A DNA stretch of 64,000 nt from contig NZ_KL448323.1 of assembly GCF_000709345.1 (NCBI RefSeq), forward strand, positions 3,819,745 through 3,883,744, read 5' to 3'. The position numbers were made by a program, and so were the translations under genes. Numbering within the stretch: the stretch's first letter is position 1; the number at the start of each line of letters is the position of its first letter. Shown piece after piece: positions 15,441 to 22,996 of the stretch. This DNA is from Polaromonas glacialis. GTDB taxonomy: Bacteria; Pseudomonadota; Gammaproteobacteria; Burkholderiales; Burkholderiaceae_C. The notes below the pieces were generated by a model, which made no database searches, was not told the DNA's origin, and saw only the letters and a list, made by a program, of their open reading frames with translations.

Positions 15441-15610
15441 GGGGCCGGTCCACCTGCCGGCCTTGCGGCCGGGCAGCGCGCGTGGTCTGGCCCGGCGACA
15501 TGTCAATCACGTCGATCACAGCCGGCGGCCTTGAACAGCCGTGCGGTGTCCACTGCGTCGTCTGCGGTGTTGCGGCCCCCGGCTCGGGCGAGGGCATCTG
15601 GATTGATCTT
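15441..15610 (-). pseudogene. frameshifted fragment of an old-yellow-enzyme-type oxidoreductase
   Basis: Minus-strand translation from about 15608 gives INPDALARAGGRNTADDAV, DTARLFKAAGCD. After one frameshift near 15517 it continues VIDVIDMSPGQTTRAARP. This corresponds to the barrel segment of NADH:flavin oxidoreductases of the type fused in salicylyl-CoA 5-hydroxylases (pattern DDAV..AR.FKAAG.D.IDVS.GQ). Both ends are missing and a nine-base near-duplication surrounds the frameshift. It is therefore a remnant, not a gene. Confidence 0.6.
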
Positions 15611-15619
15611 GTCTTAATT

Positions 15620-15633
15620 GTTTATGTGTAAAC
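15620..15633. promoter_or_regulatory. palindrome, candidate MarR operator
   Basis: GTTTATGTGTAAAC is a perfect inverted repeat (GTTTA-N4-TAAAC) in an AT-rich stretch immediately 5' of the old-yellow-enzyme fragment and about 310 bases upstream of the MarR start. MarR-family operators of aromatic-catabolism genes are often short AT-rich palindromes like this. The assignment is inference. Confidence 0.35.
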
Positions 15634-15683
15634 TAATTTCGTCAAGCGAAAAGCGACGAATTTCGCCTGCTTCGTTCGGCATT

Positions 15684-16436
15684 TCAAGGCGACTGGAAGC
15701 CGCCGGCCCGGTAGGTCAGCACCAGCGTGTCGCGCACGCCGCGCTGGCGGTCCTGGCCGTCGGCCGGGAATATCGGCGTGGTTTCGTGGATCACCCGCTC
15801 GTCGTCCATGAGCAGCGCCGTCAGCGGCTCCTGCATCAAAAAACGCATGCCGTGCGGCCCGTGGGCATCGAAGACGCGGGTTTCGCCGCCCTTGACGCCG
15901 CGCCGCGCCACCAGCAGCACGACGACGAAATCCACGCCGTCGCGGTGCGCGCCCTCGGGCGTCGGCCGGCCCACGCCTTCAGTGGTGTCGATGCGGAACT
16001 GATGCGCTTCGATGTACCAGCGCGGCACCGCCTTGACCTGCGCGAACAGCCGGCCCAGGCTGGCTAGCAGTTCGCGCCACGCCGGCGCCTCGGCCACGGC
16101 CGGCTCGACCGGGTCGAACCAGCGCTCGAAGCCGCCATGCAGCGCGTTGTAGTCCAGCGGTTGCCAGTGCGCCCGGTGCGGCGTCTGCTCAAGCGTGCCG
16201 CCGGCCAGCTCCTGGATGAAGCAGGCATGGCGCCGGCGCCGGTAGTGGCCTCCATCCAACAGGTGCGCGTCGGGCGGCAGCCGGTCCCAGGAATCGGTCA
16301 GCGCATTCCAGCCTTGCTGCCAGGGCGGCGCATCAAGCTTCAGGCTGGCGGTGAGATCAGCCGGCATCAGCAGGCTCAGCCCGTCCTGGCGAAGGGCCTG
16401 GTCGGCGGGTTTTTGAACGGTGGCAATATTGAACAT
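15684..16436 (-). CDS. 2OG-Fe(II) dioxygenase family protein
   Basis: 250 aa from the ATG at 16436 (MFNIATVQKPADQALRQDGL); the frame is open further upstream without a ribosome site. The pattern matches the 2OG-Fe dioxygenase family that includes bacterial amino-acid hydroxylases such as isoleucine dioxygenase. HRDGVDFV provides the His-x-Asp metal ligands (near residue 170), DERVIHETTPI the distal His, and RDTLVLTYRAG the Arg that would bind 2-oxoglutarate. A conserved YIEAHQFRID strand precedes the metal site. It probably hydroxylates a free amino acid or small metabolite; the substrate cannot be told. Divergent from the DUF1840 gene with a 148-base gap. Confidence 0.85.
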   Translation of the reverse strand: MFNIATVQKPADQALRQDGLSLLMPADLTASLKLDAPPWQQGWNALTDSWDRLPPDAHLLDGGHYRRRRHACFIQELAGGTLEQTPHRAHWQPLDYNALHGGFERWFDPVEPAVAEAPAWRELLASLGRLFAQVKAVPRWYIEAHQFRIDTTEGVGRPTPEGAHRDGVDFVVVLLVARRGVKGGETRVFDAHGPHGMRFLMQEPLTALLMDDERVIHETTPIFPADGQDRQRGVRDTLVLTYRAGGFQSP

Positions 16437-16584
16437 GGGCGCTATTTTGCTTGACGCAGACTCCTCTGCGGCCAGATGTTCCGGGGCTCGGACCCGTCCC
16501 GCAAGAAATGAGTTCAACCTACATACATGCCATGCAAAGCTGCGGATAATGAATCCGCTGTTTCAACCCAAGGAGGCGCATTCA

Positions 16585-16881
16585 ATGCTGTACCGATTCA
16601 AGTCAAAAAATATGGGTGATGTGATCATGCTGGAGCCCAATGGCCGGCAGATGCTGGAAATCATCGGCAAGACGCCCGGCCCGCGCGGCATCATCCTGCC
16701 CGAGCAGATGCCGTCCGCCATCGAGGCGCTGGAGGCCGCGATCAGGCTCGAAGAGTCGGGCGATGACAAGGACGGCGAAGGCCTGCCCGAAGGCGTCGGC
16801 CTGCACCAGCGCGCCAAGCCCTTCATCGACATGCTGCGCTGGAACATCCAGGTGGGCCAGGAAGTGGTCTGGGGCGTTTAA
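16585..16881 (+). CDS. DUF1840 family protein
   Basis: 98 aa. AGGAGG at 16571-16576 places the start at the ATG at 16585 (MLYRFKSKNMGDVIMLEPNG). The sequence fits the small betaproteobacterial DUF1840 family: N-terminal YRFKSK..GDVIML..NG..ML, then a variable acidic part (EESGDDKDGEG), then LHQRAKPFIDMLRWNIQVGQ and a Trp near the C-terminus. No function is known for the family. A terminator follows 31 bases after the stop. Confidence 0.85.
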   Translation: MLYRFKSKNMGDVIMLEPNGRQMLEIIGKTPGPRGIILPEQMPSAIEALEAAIRLEESGDDKDGEGLPEGVGLHQRAKPFIDMLRWNIQVGQEVVWGV

Positions 16882-16912
16882 GCCTGCCCACGACGCCACG
16901 GCGCTGAACTGA

Positions 16913-16936
16913 AAAAGCCCCGGCAACGGGGCTTTT
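16913..16936. terminator. bidirectional Rho-independent terminator
   Basis: AAAAGCCCC and GGGGCTTTT form a 9-bp stem with a 6-nt loop and an A/T tract on either side. It separates the convergent DUF1840 gene (plus) and Bug protein gene (minus). Confidence 0.9.
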
Positions 16937-16960
16937 GTACGTCTGGCGGCAAGCGCCGCG

Positions 16961-17974
16961 TCAATCGACCTTGGCCCCTGAGGTCTTCACCACCTGCGCC
17001 CATTTCTTGTGTTCTGCATTGATGAAGGCTGCGAACTGCTCGGGCGTGTTGCCGCCGGGAATGGCGCCCTGCGCGAGCAGCTTTTCCTTGATGGCCGGCG
17101 TGCCCAGTGACTTGGCCGCTTCCTGCTGGATGCGGCTGACGATGTCCGGCGGCGTGCCGGCGGGCGCCAGCAGGCCGAACCAGGAACTGGCTTCAAAACC
17201 CTTGAGCGCCGGGCCGCCGGCTTCCTCGACCGTCGGCACGTCGGGCAGCGCGGCCGAGCGCTGCGCGCTGGTCACGGCCAGCGCCTTGAGCTTGCCCGAC
17301 TTGATCAGCTGCATCGACGACGGCAGGTTGTCGAACATCACGTCCATGTCGCCGCCCGCCAGCGACATCAGCGCCGGGCCCGAGCCGCCGTAGGGGAAGT
17401 GGATCATGTAGGTGCCGCTCATGGTCTTGAACAGCTCGCCGGCCATGTGGATCGAGGTGCCGTTGCCGCTGGAGGCCATGTTGAACTTGCCGGGGCTGGC
17501 CTTGGCCACGCGGATGAAGTCGGCCACGTTGTTGATGCCGGCGGCCCTGGCTTTTTCGGCGTTGACGACCATGACATTGGGCACGCCGGCCACCAGCGTG
17601 ATCGGCGCGAAATCCTTTTGCGGATCAAACGCCATCCGGCTGTACAGCGCCTTGTTGATGCCGTGCGTGCCGACGGTTCCCATCAGCAGCGTGTAGCCGT
17701 CGGGCGCCGACTTGGCCACCACGTCGGCGCCGATGTTGCCGCCCGCACCGGCGCGGTTTTCCACCACGAAGGGCTGGCCAAAGGCCTTTTGCAACTCGGG
17801 TGCCATGGCGCGGGCCAGGATGTCGGTGGTGCCGCCGGGCGCGAAGGGCACGACGATCTTGACCGGGCGCGTCGGCCAGGTGCTTTGGGCCATGACCGGA
17901 TTTGCTACGAAAGTAATAGCTGCTAGCGCACTGTATATAAGCGCAGAGCGTCGATTTGGCTTGAAAAAATGCAT
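16961..17974 (-). CDS. Bug family (TctC) tripartite tricarboxylate-type solute-binding protein
   Basis: 337 aa. A periplasmic binding protein of the Bug family, expanded in Burkholderiales; members bind carboxylates and other small ligands. Features include WPTRPVKIVVPFAPGGTTDI (the typical first strand and ligand loop), ENRAGAGGNIGADVVAKSAP and DGYTLLMGTVGTHGINKAL. The start at 17974 has a GGAGA ribosome site. The signal peptide (MHFFKPNRRSALIYSALAAI then TFVANPVMA) is encoded almost wholly by a copy of the intergenic repeat at 17908-17972. No TctA/TctB membrane genes lie nearby, as is common for Bug orphans; ligand unknown. Confidence 0.9.
   Translation of the reverse strand: MHFFKPNRRSALIYSALAAITFVANPVMAQSTWPTRPVKIVVPFAPGGTTDILARAMAPELQKAFGQPFVVENRAGAGGNIGADVVAKSAPDGYTLLMGTVGTHGINKALYSRMAFDPQKDFAPITLVAGVPNVMVVNAEKARAAGINNVADFIRVAKASPGKFNMASSGNGTSIHMAGELFKTMSGTYMIHFPYGGSGPALMSLAGGDMDVMFDNLPSSMQLIKSGKLKALAVTSAQRSAALPDVPTVEEAGGPALKGFEASSWFGLLAPAGTPPDIVSRIQQEAAKSLGTPAIKEKLLAQGAIPGGNTPEQFAAFINAEHKKWAQVVKTSGAKVD
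17908..17972. repeat. Comamonadaceae repeat inside the Bug signal-peptide region
   Basis: On the minus strand the stretch reads TTTTTTCAAGCCAAATCGAC, then GCGCTTATATACAGTGCGCT, then AGCAGCTATTACTTT. The CAAGCCAAAT and GCGCT...AGCGC...AGCTATT parts are those of the intergenic repeat family (compare 39920-39987). Here it runs from base 3 of the start codon region to about codon 22 of the Bug gene. Confidence 0.8.
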
Positions 17975-18052
17975 TGACAGGATCTCCGTTGGTGTTGTGC
18001 GTCAACCTTAGCCGCCCGCAGTCGCTCTTTCAACAGGGTTAATCCGGGCATG

Positions 18053-18084
18053 AAAAAAGCCGCCAGGCATTCACCGGGCGGCTT
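18053..18084 (-). terminator. Rho-independent terminator of the second Bug gene
   Basis: AAGCCGCC pairs with GGCGGCTT around a 12-nt loop. On the minus strand it is followed by six T residues. It lies 20 bases after the stop of the gene at 18105-19103. Confidence 0.85.
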
Positions 18085-18104
18085 GACGGAACGCGCAGCG
18101 CGTA

Positions 18105-19103
18105 TCAGTCGGCGAACTTGCCGCCGGCTTCGATCACCGGCTTGAGCTTGTTGATCTCGGCCGTCACGAAGGCCTTGTGCGCGGCGGGCTCGACGCGCTT
18201 GTCGGTCACCACCACGGCGCCCAGGCCTTCCTGCTTCTTGATGAAGTCAGGGTCTTTCAGCGCTTTTTTCAGGGCGTCATTGATTTGCGCCAGCACGGCA
18301 GGCGGCGTGCCCTTGGGGGCGTACAGGCCGTGCCAGATCGTCAGGTCAAAGCCCTTGAGGCCCATTTCCTGCAGGGTGGGCAAGTCCTTGAGTACCTTGT
18401 TGTTTTTCAGCGGCTTGGACGTCGTCACCGCATAGGCCTTGACGCGGCCGGCTTCGATCTGGCCGGTCGTGTTGGTGGTCTGGTCGCACATCATGTCCAC
18501 CTGCCCGCCGACCAGCGCGTTCATCGCCGGCGCAGTGCCGCCGAAGGGAATGGTCGTCATGGCTTCCTTGGCATTGATGGCCGACTGCCACATCAGGCCG
18601 CACAGGTGCGAGGCTGATCCCAGCCCGGCATGCGCGATGTTGAGCTTGCCGGCATTGACGCGGATATAGTTTTCCAGGTCGCGGTAGGTGTTGGCCTCCA
18701 GCTGGGGCTTGCCGATCAGCGTCATCGGCACTTCGTTGATCATGCCGAGGAATTCAAAGTCTTCCAGCGGCTTGTACTGCAGCTTGCGGTACAGGCCGGG
18801 GGCGGCCGCCATGCCGATGTGGTGCAGCAACAGCGTGTGGCCGTCGGGCGATGCCTTGGCCACCTTGTTGGCACCAATCGTGCCGCCGGCTCCATTCACG
18901 TTTTCAACCACGAAGTTGGCACTGCCGCCCATGGACTTGCGCATGGCTTCGGCCAGGTCGCGCGCCACGCGGTCGGTCGGGCCGCCTGCGGCAAAAGGCA
19001 CGACAAAGCTGATGGGCTTGCTGCCGGGAAAGGTTTGGGCGCTGGCCGAGAAAGCCGAGAAGAGGGTGGCCGCAGCGGCGGCAAGAACTAACAGGCGTTT
19101 CAT
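18105..19103 (-). CDS. Bug family (TctC) solute-binding protein
   Basis: 332 aa, with Sec signal peptide MKRLLVLAAAAATLFSAFSA-SAQ and AAAGGAG ribosome site. Conserved Bug features: GSKPISFVVPFAAGGPTDRV, ENVNGAGGTIGANKVAKASP, DGHTLLLHHIGMA and GGQVDMMCDQTTN. It resembles the neighbour at 16961-17974 only at family level, so this is not a recent duplication. It lies upstream of that gene on the same strand but is separated from it by its own terminator. Periplasmic; ligand unknown, possibly an aromatic or dicarboxylic acid. Confidence 0.9.
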   Translation of the reverse strand: MKRLLVLAAAAATLFSAFSASAQTFPGSKPISFVVPFAAGGPTDRVARDLAEAMRKSMGGSANFVVENVNGAGGTIGANKVAKASPDGHTLLLHHIGMAAAPGLYRKLQYKPLEDFEFLGMINEVPMTLIGKPQLEANTYRDLENYIRVNAGKLNIAHAGLGSASHLCGLMWQSAINAKEAMTTIPFGGTAPAMNALVGGQVDMMCDQTTNTTGQIEAGRVKAYAVTTSKPLKNNKVLKDLPTLQEMGLKGFDLTIWHGLYAPKGTPPAVLAQINDALKKALKDPDFIKKQEGLGAVVVTDKRVEPAAHKAFVTAEINKLKPVIEAGGKFAD

Positions 19104-19184
19104 GAACGTCTCCTTTGTAATAAATTAACGGGTTGACCTATCGGCTAACCTAGTCTAAGAGATCATTTTTTTGGCGTATATCGC

Positions 19185-19207
19185 GGGAACTACGTAGGGG
19201 GATTCCC
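19185..19207. promoter_or_regulatory. inverted repeat in the upstream region of the second Bug gene
   Basis: GGGAA at 19185-19189 and TTCCC at 19203-19207 flank CTACGTAGGGG, which itself contains the palindrome CTACGTAG. It lies between the Bug start (19103) and the 3' end of the PaaK-like gene (19216). A regulator site is plausible, but the class is unknown. Confidence 0.35.
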
Positions 19208-19215
19208 TTCATCGC

Positions 19216-20466
19216 CTACTGGTAGCTGCGCGCGTCCTCGATGACTTTGCCGTCGTTCGGCAGGCTGCCGGGAGCCAGCAGTTCAACGGTGCCGCGCAGC
19301 TTGGTGACATCGCGGATCGCGTCGCTGATGCGCTGGTCCAGCCCGGCAGGCGAAGACCGGGTTTCGACCCGCAGGCTCATGCTGTCGTTGGCCATCTCGC
19401 CGTTGACGACCAGCCTGGCCTTGATGACTTCGGGAAAGCGCCGGGCAATCTCGGCGACCTGCGCCGGATGCACGAACATGCCGCGCACCTTGGTGGTCTG
19501 GTCGGCCCGGCCCATCCAGCCTTTGATGCGGGTGTTGGTGCGCCCGCTCGGGCAGTGGCCCGGCAGCACCGCCGACAGGTCGCCGGTGCCGAAACGGATC
19601 AGCGGGTAGTCGGGGTTCAGGGTGGTCACGACCAACTCGCCCACTTCCCCTTCGGCCACCGGGTCGCCGGTGCCGGGACGGACGATTTCAACGATTACGC
19701 CTTCATCGAGCACCAGCCCCTCTCGCGCCTCGGTTTCATAGGCAATCAGGCCCAGGTCGGCGGTGGCGTAGCACTGGTAGCCGGCAATGCCGCGCTCGGC
19801 CAGCCAGTCGCGCAAGGACGGCGGAAAGGCTTCGGCCGACACCATCGCCTTGGTCACGCTGGGCAGGGCAACCTTCATCTCGGCGGCTTTTTCAACGATG
19901 ATTTTCAGAAAGCTTGGCGTACCGATGTAGCCTGCGGGCTTGAGCTCGGCCATCGCTTGCACCTGCTGCTCGGTCTGGCCGGTGCCGCCCGGAAACACGG
20001 TGCAGCCCAGCGCGTGCGCGCCGCTTTCCATCATCGAGCCGGCCGGCACGAAGTGATAGCTAAAGCTGTTGTGGACCAGCTCGCCGGACCGGAAACCCGC
20101 TGCGTACAGCGCACGCGCCATGCGCCAGTAGTCGCGCCGCGTGCCTTCTGGCTCGTACATCGGGCCGGGGCTGGAAAATACGCGCGGCATGGCGGCGCCA
20201 AAGCCGATCGTGCTGAAGCCGCCGAACACGTTTTGCGCGCGCCCTGCCTGCTGGCGTTCAAGCAGTTCGGACTTGCGCGTGACGGGCAGCGTGGCCAGGG
20301 CCGCGCGGCTGCAGATCGTGCCAGGGTCGATGCCAGCCAGGATCTCGGCAAACGCCGGCGAGGCCGTGCGCGCATGGGCGATCTGCGCGGGCAGGGCGGC
20401 GAGCAGTGCCGCTTCGCGTTCGGCTGGGGGGCGGATTTCCAGCGCATCCATGTGGAGTGATGTCAT
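19216..20466 (-). CDS. phenylacetate-CoA ligase-like AMP-forming enzyme
   Basis: 416 aa, the PaaK branch of the adenylate-forming superfamily, slightly shorter than PaaK (~430-440 aa). The phosphate-binding region is VFSSPGPMYEPEGTRR rather than the textbook SSGTTG loop. Then come PSFLKIIVEKA, YATADLGLIAYE (acyl-adenylate motif region), YPLIRFGTGDLSAV (RxGD-type motif) and a C-terminal KGWMGRADQTTKVRGMFVHP domain. It activates an aromatic or other carboxylic acid to its CoA thioester. It is the last gene of the Liv-type uptake locus, 224 bases after livF, with a GC-rich repeat between them. Family certain; substrate not. Confidence 0.85.
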   Translation of the reverse strand: MTSLHMDALEIRPPAEREAALLAALPAQIAHARTASPAFAEILAGIDPGTICSRAALATLPVTRKSELLERQQAGRAQNVFGGFSTIGFGAAMPRVFSSPGPMYEPEGTRRDYWRMARALYAAGFRSGELVHNSFSYHFVPAGSMMESGAHALGCTVFPGGTGQTEQQVQAMAELKPAGYIGTPSFLKIIVEKAAEMKVALPSVTKAMVSAEAFPPSLRDWLAERGIAGYQCYATADLGLIAYETEAREGLVLDEGVIVEIVRPGTGDPVAEGEVGELVVTTLNPDYPLIRFGTGDLSAVLPGHCPSGRTNTRIKGWMGRADQTTKVRGMFVHPAQVAEIARRFPEVIKARLVVNGEMANDSMSLRVETRSSPAGLDQRISDAIRDVTKLRGTVELLAPGSLPNDGKVIEDARSYQ

Positions 20467-20597
20467 GAAAGGGTGTTGGGTTGAAAGTTAAAGCACGCAG
20501 GCGGGCGTAAGGAGGGAAGCCATTGGCTCAGTGGCCTTTTCGGGGAGCAGCGGAATACGTGCAGCGAAAAGCGTGGGAGCGCCAGTTCCCTGCCAGC

Positions 20598-20686
20598 CGG
20601 GGCCGCGGGACTGGCTTAGCCAGACCGCAGGCGCAGCGGCCCCCTCGGGGGGCAGGGAGCCACACGCAGTGGGCGACCGTGGGGGC
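20598..20686. repeat. GC-rich intergenic repeat with two hairpins
   Basis: Contains CTGGCTTAGCCAG (perfect palindrome) and GCCCCCTCGGGGGGC (hairpin), followed by GGGAGCCACACGCAGTGGGC. This type of GC-rich stretch is familiar from intergenic regions of Comamonadaceae. It sits between livF and the PaaK-like gene and could act as an RNA structure limiting read-through. Confidence 0.5.
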
Positions 20687-20690
20687 AACA

Positions 20691-21500
20691 TCAGGCCAGC
20701 CAGCGCTTGCGGCGCTTGTAGCTTTTCACGTCCTTGAAGCTCTTGCGTTCGCCGCCGCCGACACCGAGGTAGAACTCTTTCACGTCCTCGTTGTTGGCCA
20801 GGTCGCTGGCGATGCCGTCCATCACCACGCGGCCCGATTCCATGATGTAGCCGTAGTCCGAGTATTTCAGCGCCATGTTGGTGTTCTGCTCGGCCAGCAG
20901 GAAGGTGACTTTTTCCTTGGTGTTCAGGTCCTTGACGATGTTGAACACCTCCTCGACGATCTGCGGCGCCAGGCCCATCGACGGCTCGTCGAGCAGCACC
21001 ATGCTCGGATTGGTCATGATGGCGCGGCCAATCGCGCACATCTGCTGTTCGCCGCCCGAGGTGTAGGCGGCCTGCGACGTGCGGCGCGTCTTCAGGCGCG
21101 GAAAGTAGTTGTAGACCTTGTCCAGGTTGGCGGCAATCTCGCCCTTGTTGCTGCGCGTGTAGGCGCCGGTCATCAGGTTTTCCTCGATGGTCAGGTGGGC
21201 GAAGCAGTGCCGGCCTTCCATGACCTGCACCACGCCGCGCTGCACCAGGTCGGCCGGCGACAGGTTCTCGATGCGCTCGCCGCGCAGCTCGATCGAGCCC
21301 TTGGTGACGGCGCCGCGCTCGCCTTGCAGCAGGTTGGAAATGGCGCGCAGCGTCGTGGTCTTGCCCGCACCGTTGCCGCCCAGGATGGCGACGATCTTGC
21401 CTTCGGGTACCTGCAGCGAGACGCCCTTGAGCACCAGGATCACATGGTTGTAGATCACCTCGATGCCGTTGACGTTCAGGACAATTTTTTGGGGTTCCAT
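20691..21500 (-). CDS. livF: LivF-type branched-chain/aromatic acid ABC transporter ATPase
   Basis: 269 aa. Walker A GGNGAGKTT (about residues 41-49), signature TSGGEQQM (variant of LSGGQ), Walker B MVLLDEPSMGLAP, switch His replaced by LAEQN as in LivF proteins. The C-terminus has a basic extension (KSFKDVKSYKRRKRWLA) longer than in E. coli LivF. It powers import together with LivG, LivH and LivM. It is separated from the binding-protein gene by 102 bases containing a 14-bp hairpin. Confidence 0.93.
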   Translation of the reverse strand: MEPQKIVLNVNGIEVIYNHVILVLKGVSLQVPEGKIVAILGGNGAGKTTTLRAISNLLQGERGAVTKGSIELRGERIENLSPADLVQRGVVQVMEGRHCFAHLTIEENLMTGAYTRSNKGEIAANLDKVYNYFPRLKTRRTSQAAYTSGGEQQMCAIGRAIMTNPSMVLLDEPSMGLAPQIVEEVFNIVKDLNTKEKVTFLLAEQNTNMALKYSDYGYIMESGRVVMDGIASDLANNEDVKEFYLGVGGGERKSFKDVKSYKRRKRWLA

Positions 21501-21530
21501 GGGGTTTCTCTTGTCAATGTGTCTGTCTGT

Positions 21531-21569
21531 GCCAGGCGAAAGGCTTGCGGTGCAGGCCTTTCGCCTGGC
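21531..21569 (-). promoter_or_regulatory. 14-bp perfect hairpin between binding protein gene and livF
   Basis: GCCAGGCGAAAGGC (21531-21544) and its exact reverse complement (21556-21569) enclose an 11-nt loop. No T-run follows on the minus strand, so it is better read as an mRNA 3'-end stabiliser or partial attenuator that raises binding-protein expression over livF. Confidence 0.6.
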
Positions 21570-21602
21570 GGCTCCCGAAGAAGCCGCGCAGGGGTCAAGT
21601 CT

Positions 21603-22931
21603 TCAAGACTGGCAGTCGGCTGCGTCGCGGCGCGTCAGCTTCTTGTCGGCCAGGTACTTCTCGGCACCGGCCTTCACCAGCGGCTTGATGATCTGGTCGT
21701 CCGACTGGTACCAGTCGGAGCTCATCGCCCACTTCTTGCCGTCCCAGGTCTGCACGCGCGCCCAGGTCGAGCCCATGTGGTCGGCGCAGCTGGTGGAAAT
21801 CGGCCGCATCACGCCGGCAAAGCCCAGCGCATCGAGTCTTTTCTGGTCCAGCGACAGGTTCTCCAGGCCCCAGCGCACCTGCTCGCCGGTCATGACCTTG
21901 CCCTTGCCAAAGCGCTCCTGCGCCCGGCGCACGGCCTCGATGCTCAGCATCTGGATGATGGCGCCGCGCGTGTACAGCACCGAGCCTACTTCGTCCTTTG
22001 GACCGCTGCCCTGGCCCTTGTCATGGACCAGCTTGAGGATGTCCTGCATGACTTTCGATTCCTGGCCCGAGCCGTTGAGCGCCAGCGCCTGGTAGCCCTT
22101 GGCGCCTTCGCCGACGTCGCGCACGTCAGGCTCGGCACCGGCCCACCACACGCCGTAGAGCTTCTCGCGCGGGAATCCAGTGGCCTGCGCTTCCTTCAGA
22201 GCGGTCGAGTTCATCACGCCCCAGCCCCACAGCAGCACATAGTCGGGCTTGGCTTGGCGCACCTGCAGCCAGGCGGCTTTTTGTTCGACGCCGGGCGCGG
22301 TGACCGGCAGCAACTGCAGCTCGAAGCCGTGCATCTTGGCGCGTTCCTGCAGCAGCGGAATCGGCTCCTTGCCGAACGGGCTGTCGTGGTAGACCAGCGC
22401 GATTTTCTTGCCCTTGAGCTTGTCCAGGCCGCCGGCGCTCTTGCCGATGTGCTGGATCAGGATGTCGGCGGCGGTCCAGTAGCTGCCCATCAGCGGAAAG
22501 TTCCACTTGAACGCCTGGCCGTCCTGCGCGACCGACAACCCGTAGCCCAGCGTGATCAGCGGGATTTTGTCGTTGGGGACTTTTTCGGTCAGCGCAAAGG
22601 TGATGCCGGTGGCCTGCGGGTCGATCAGCGCCACGCCGGGCTTGTTCTTCAGGCGCTCGTAGCATTCCACGCCCCGGTCGGTGGCGTAGCCGGTTTCGCA
22701 TTCCTCGAACGTCAGCTTGACGCCGTTGATGCCGCCGTCGCGCGCATTGACCATCTTGATGTAGTCCTGCTTGCCGTTGGCCCAGGGCGTTCCGTTGGGC
22801 GCGTAGGGGCCGGTGCGGTAAGACAGCAGCGGGAAGAACTGCTCCTTGGCCTGCGCAAAGGCGCTGGTGGACAGCGACGCTGCCCCGGCCGCGACCACGG
22901 CCGCAGCAACGACGAGTTTTGAAAGCTTCAT
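21603..22931 (-). CDS. ABC transporter periplasmic binding protein (Peripla_BP_6 type)
   Basis: 442 aa from the ATG at 22931, which has AAGGAG upstream; the frame is open further 5' without meaning. Signal peptide MKLSKLVVAAAVVAAGAASL-STSAFA. The mature part begins QFFPLLSYRTGPYAPNGTPW, then WANGKQDYIKMVNARDGGIN and GVKLTFEECETGYATDRGVE, the layout of Leu/Ile/Val-type binding proteins that in beta-proteobacteria serve aromatic and short-chain acids. It is longer than E. coli LivK (~370 aa). It sits inside the operon between livM and livF and is the likely dedicated receptor for this transporter. Confidence 0.9.
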   Translation of the reverse strand: MKLSKLVVAAAVVAAGAASLSTSAFAQAKEQFFPLLSYRTGPYAPNGTPWANGKQDYIKMVNARDGGINGVKLTFEECETGYATDRGVECYERLKNKPGVALIDPQATGITFALTEKVPNDKIPLITLGYGLSVAQDGQAFKWNFPLMGSYWTAADILIQHIGKSAGGLDKLKGKKIALVYHDSPFGKEPIPLLQERAKMHGFELQLLPVTAPGVEQKAAWLQVRQAKPDYVLLWGWGVMNSTALKEAQATGFPREKLYGVWWAGAEPDVRDVGEGAKGYQALALNGSGQESKVMQDILKLVHDKGQGSGPKDEVGSVLYTRGAIIQMLSIEAVRRAQERFGKGKVMTGEQVRWGLENLSLDQKRLDALGFAGVMRPISTSCADHMGSTWARVQTWDGKKWAMSSDWYQSDDQIIKPLVKAGAEKYLADKKLTRRDAADCQS

Positions 22932-22996
22932 GGATGTCTCCTTGGAATAAAAGTGTTGAAGCACGGGGGAAAAACGAGGGTCTTGAATGAATCCAT

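Noticed and set aside
20523..22922. 799-codon plus-strand frame opposite livF and the receptor gene
   Set aside because: Antisense to two well-recognised transporter genes, no signal or family pattern, composition typical of a mirror frame.
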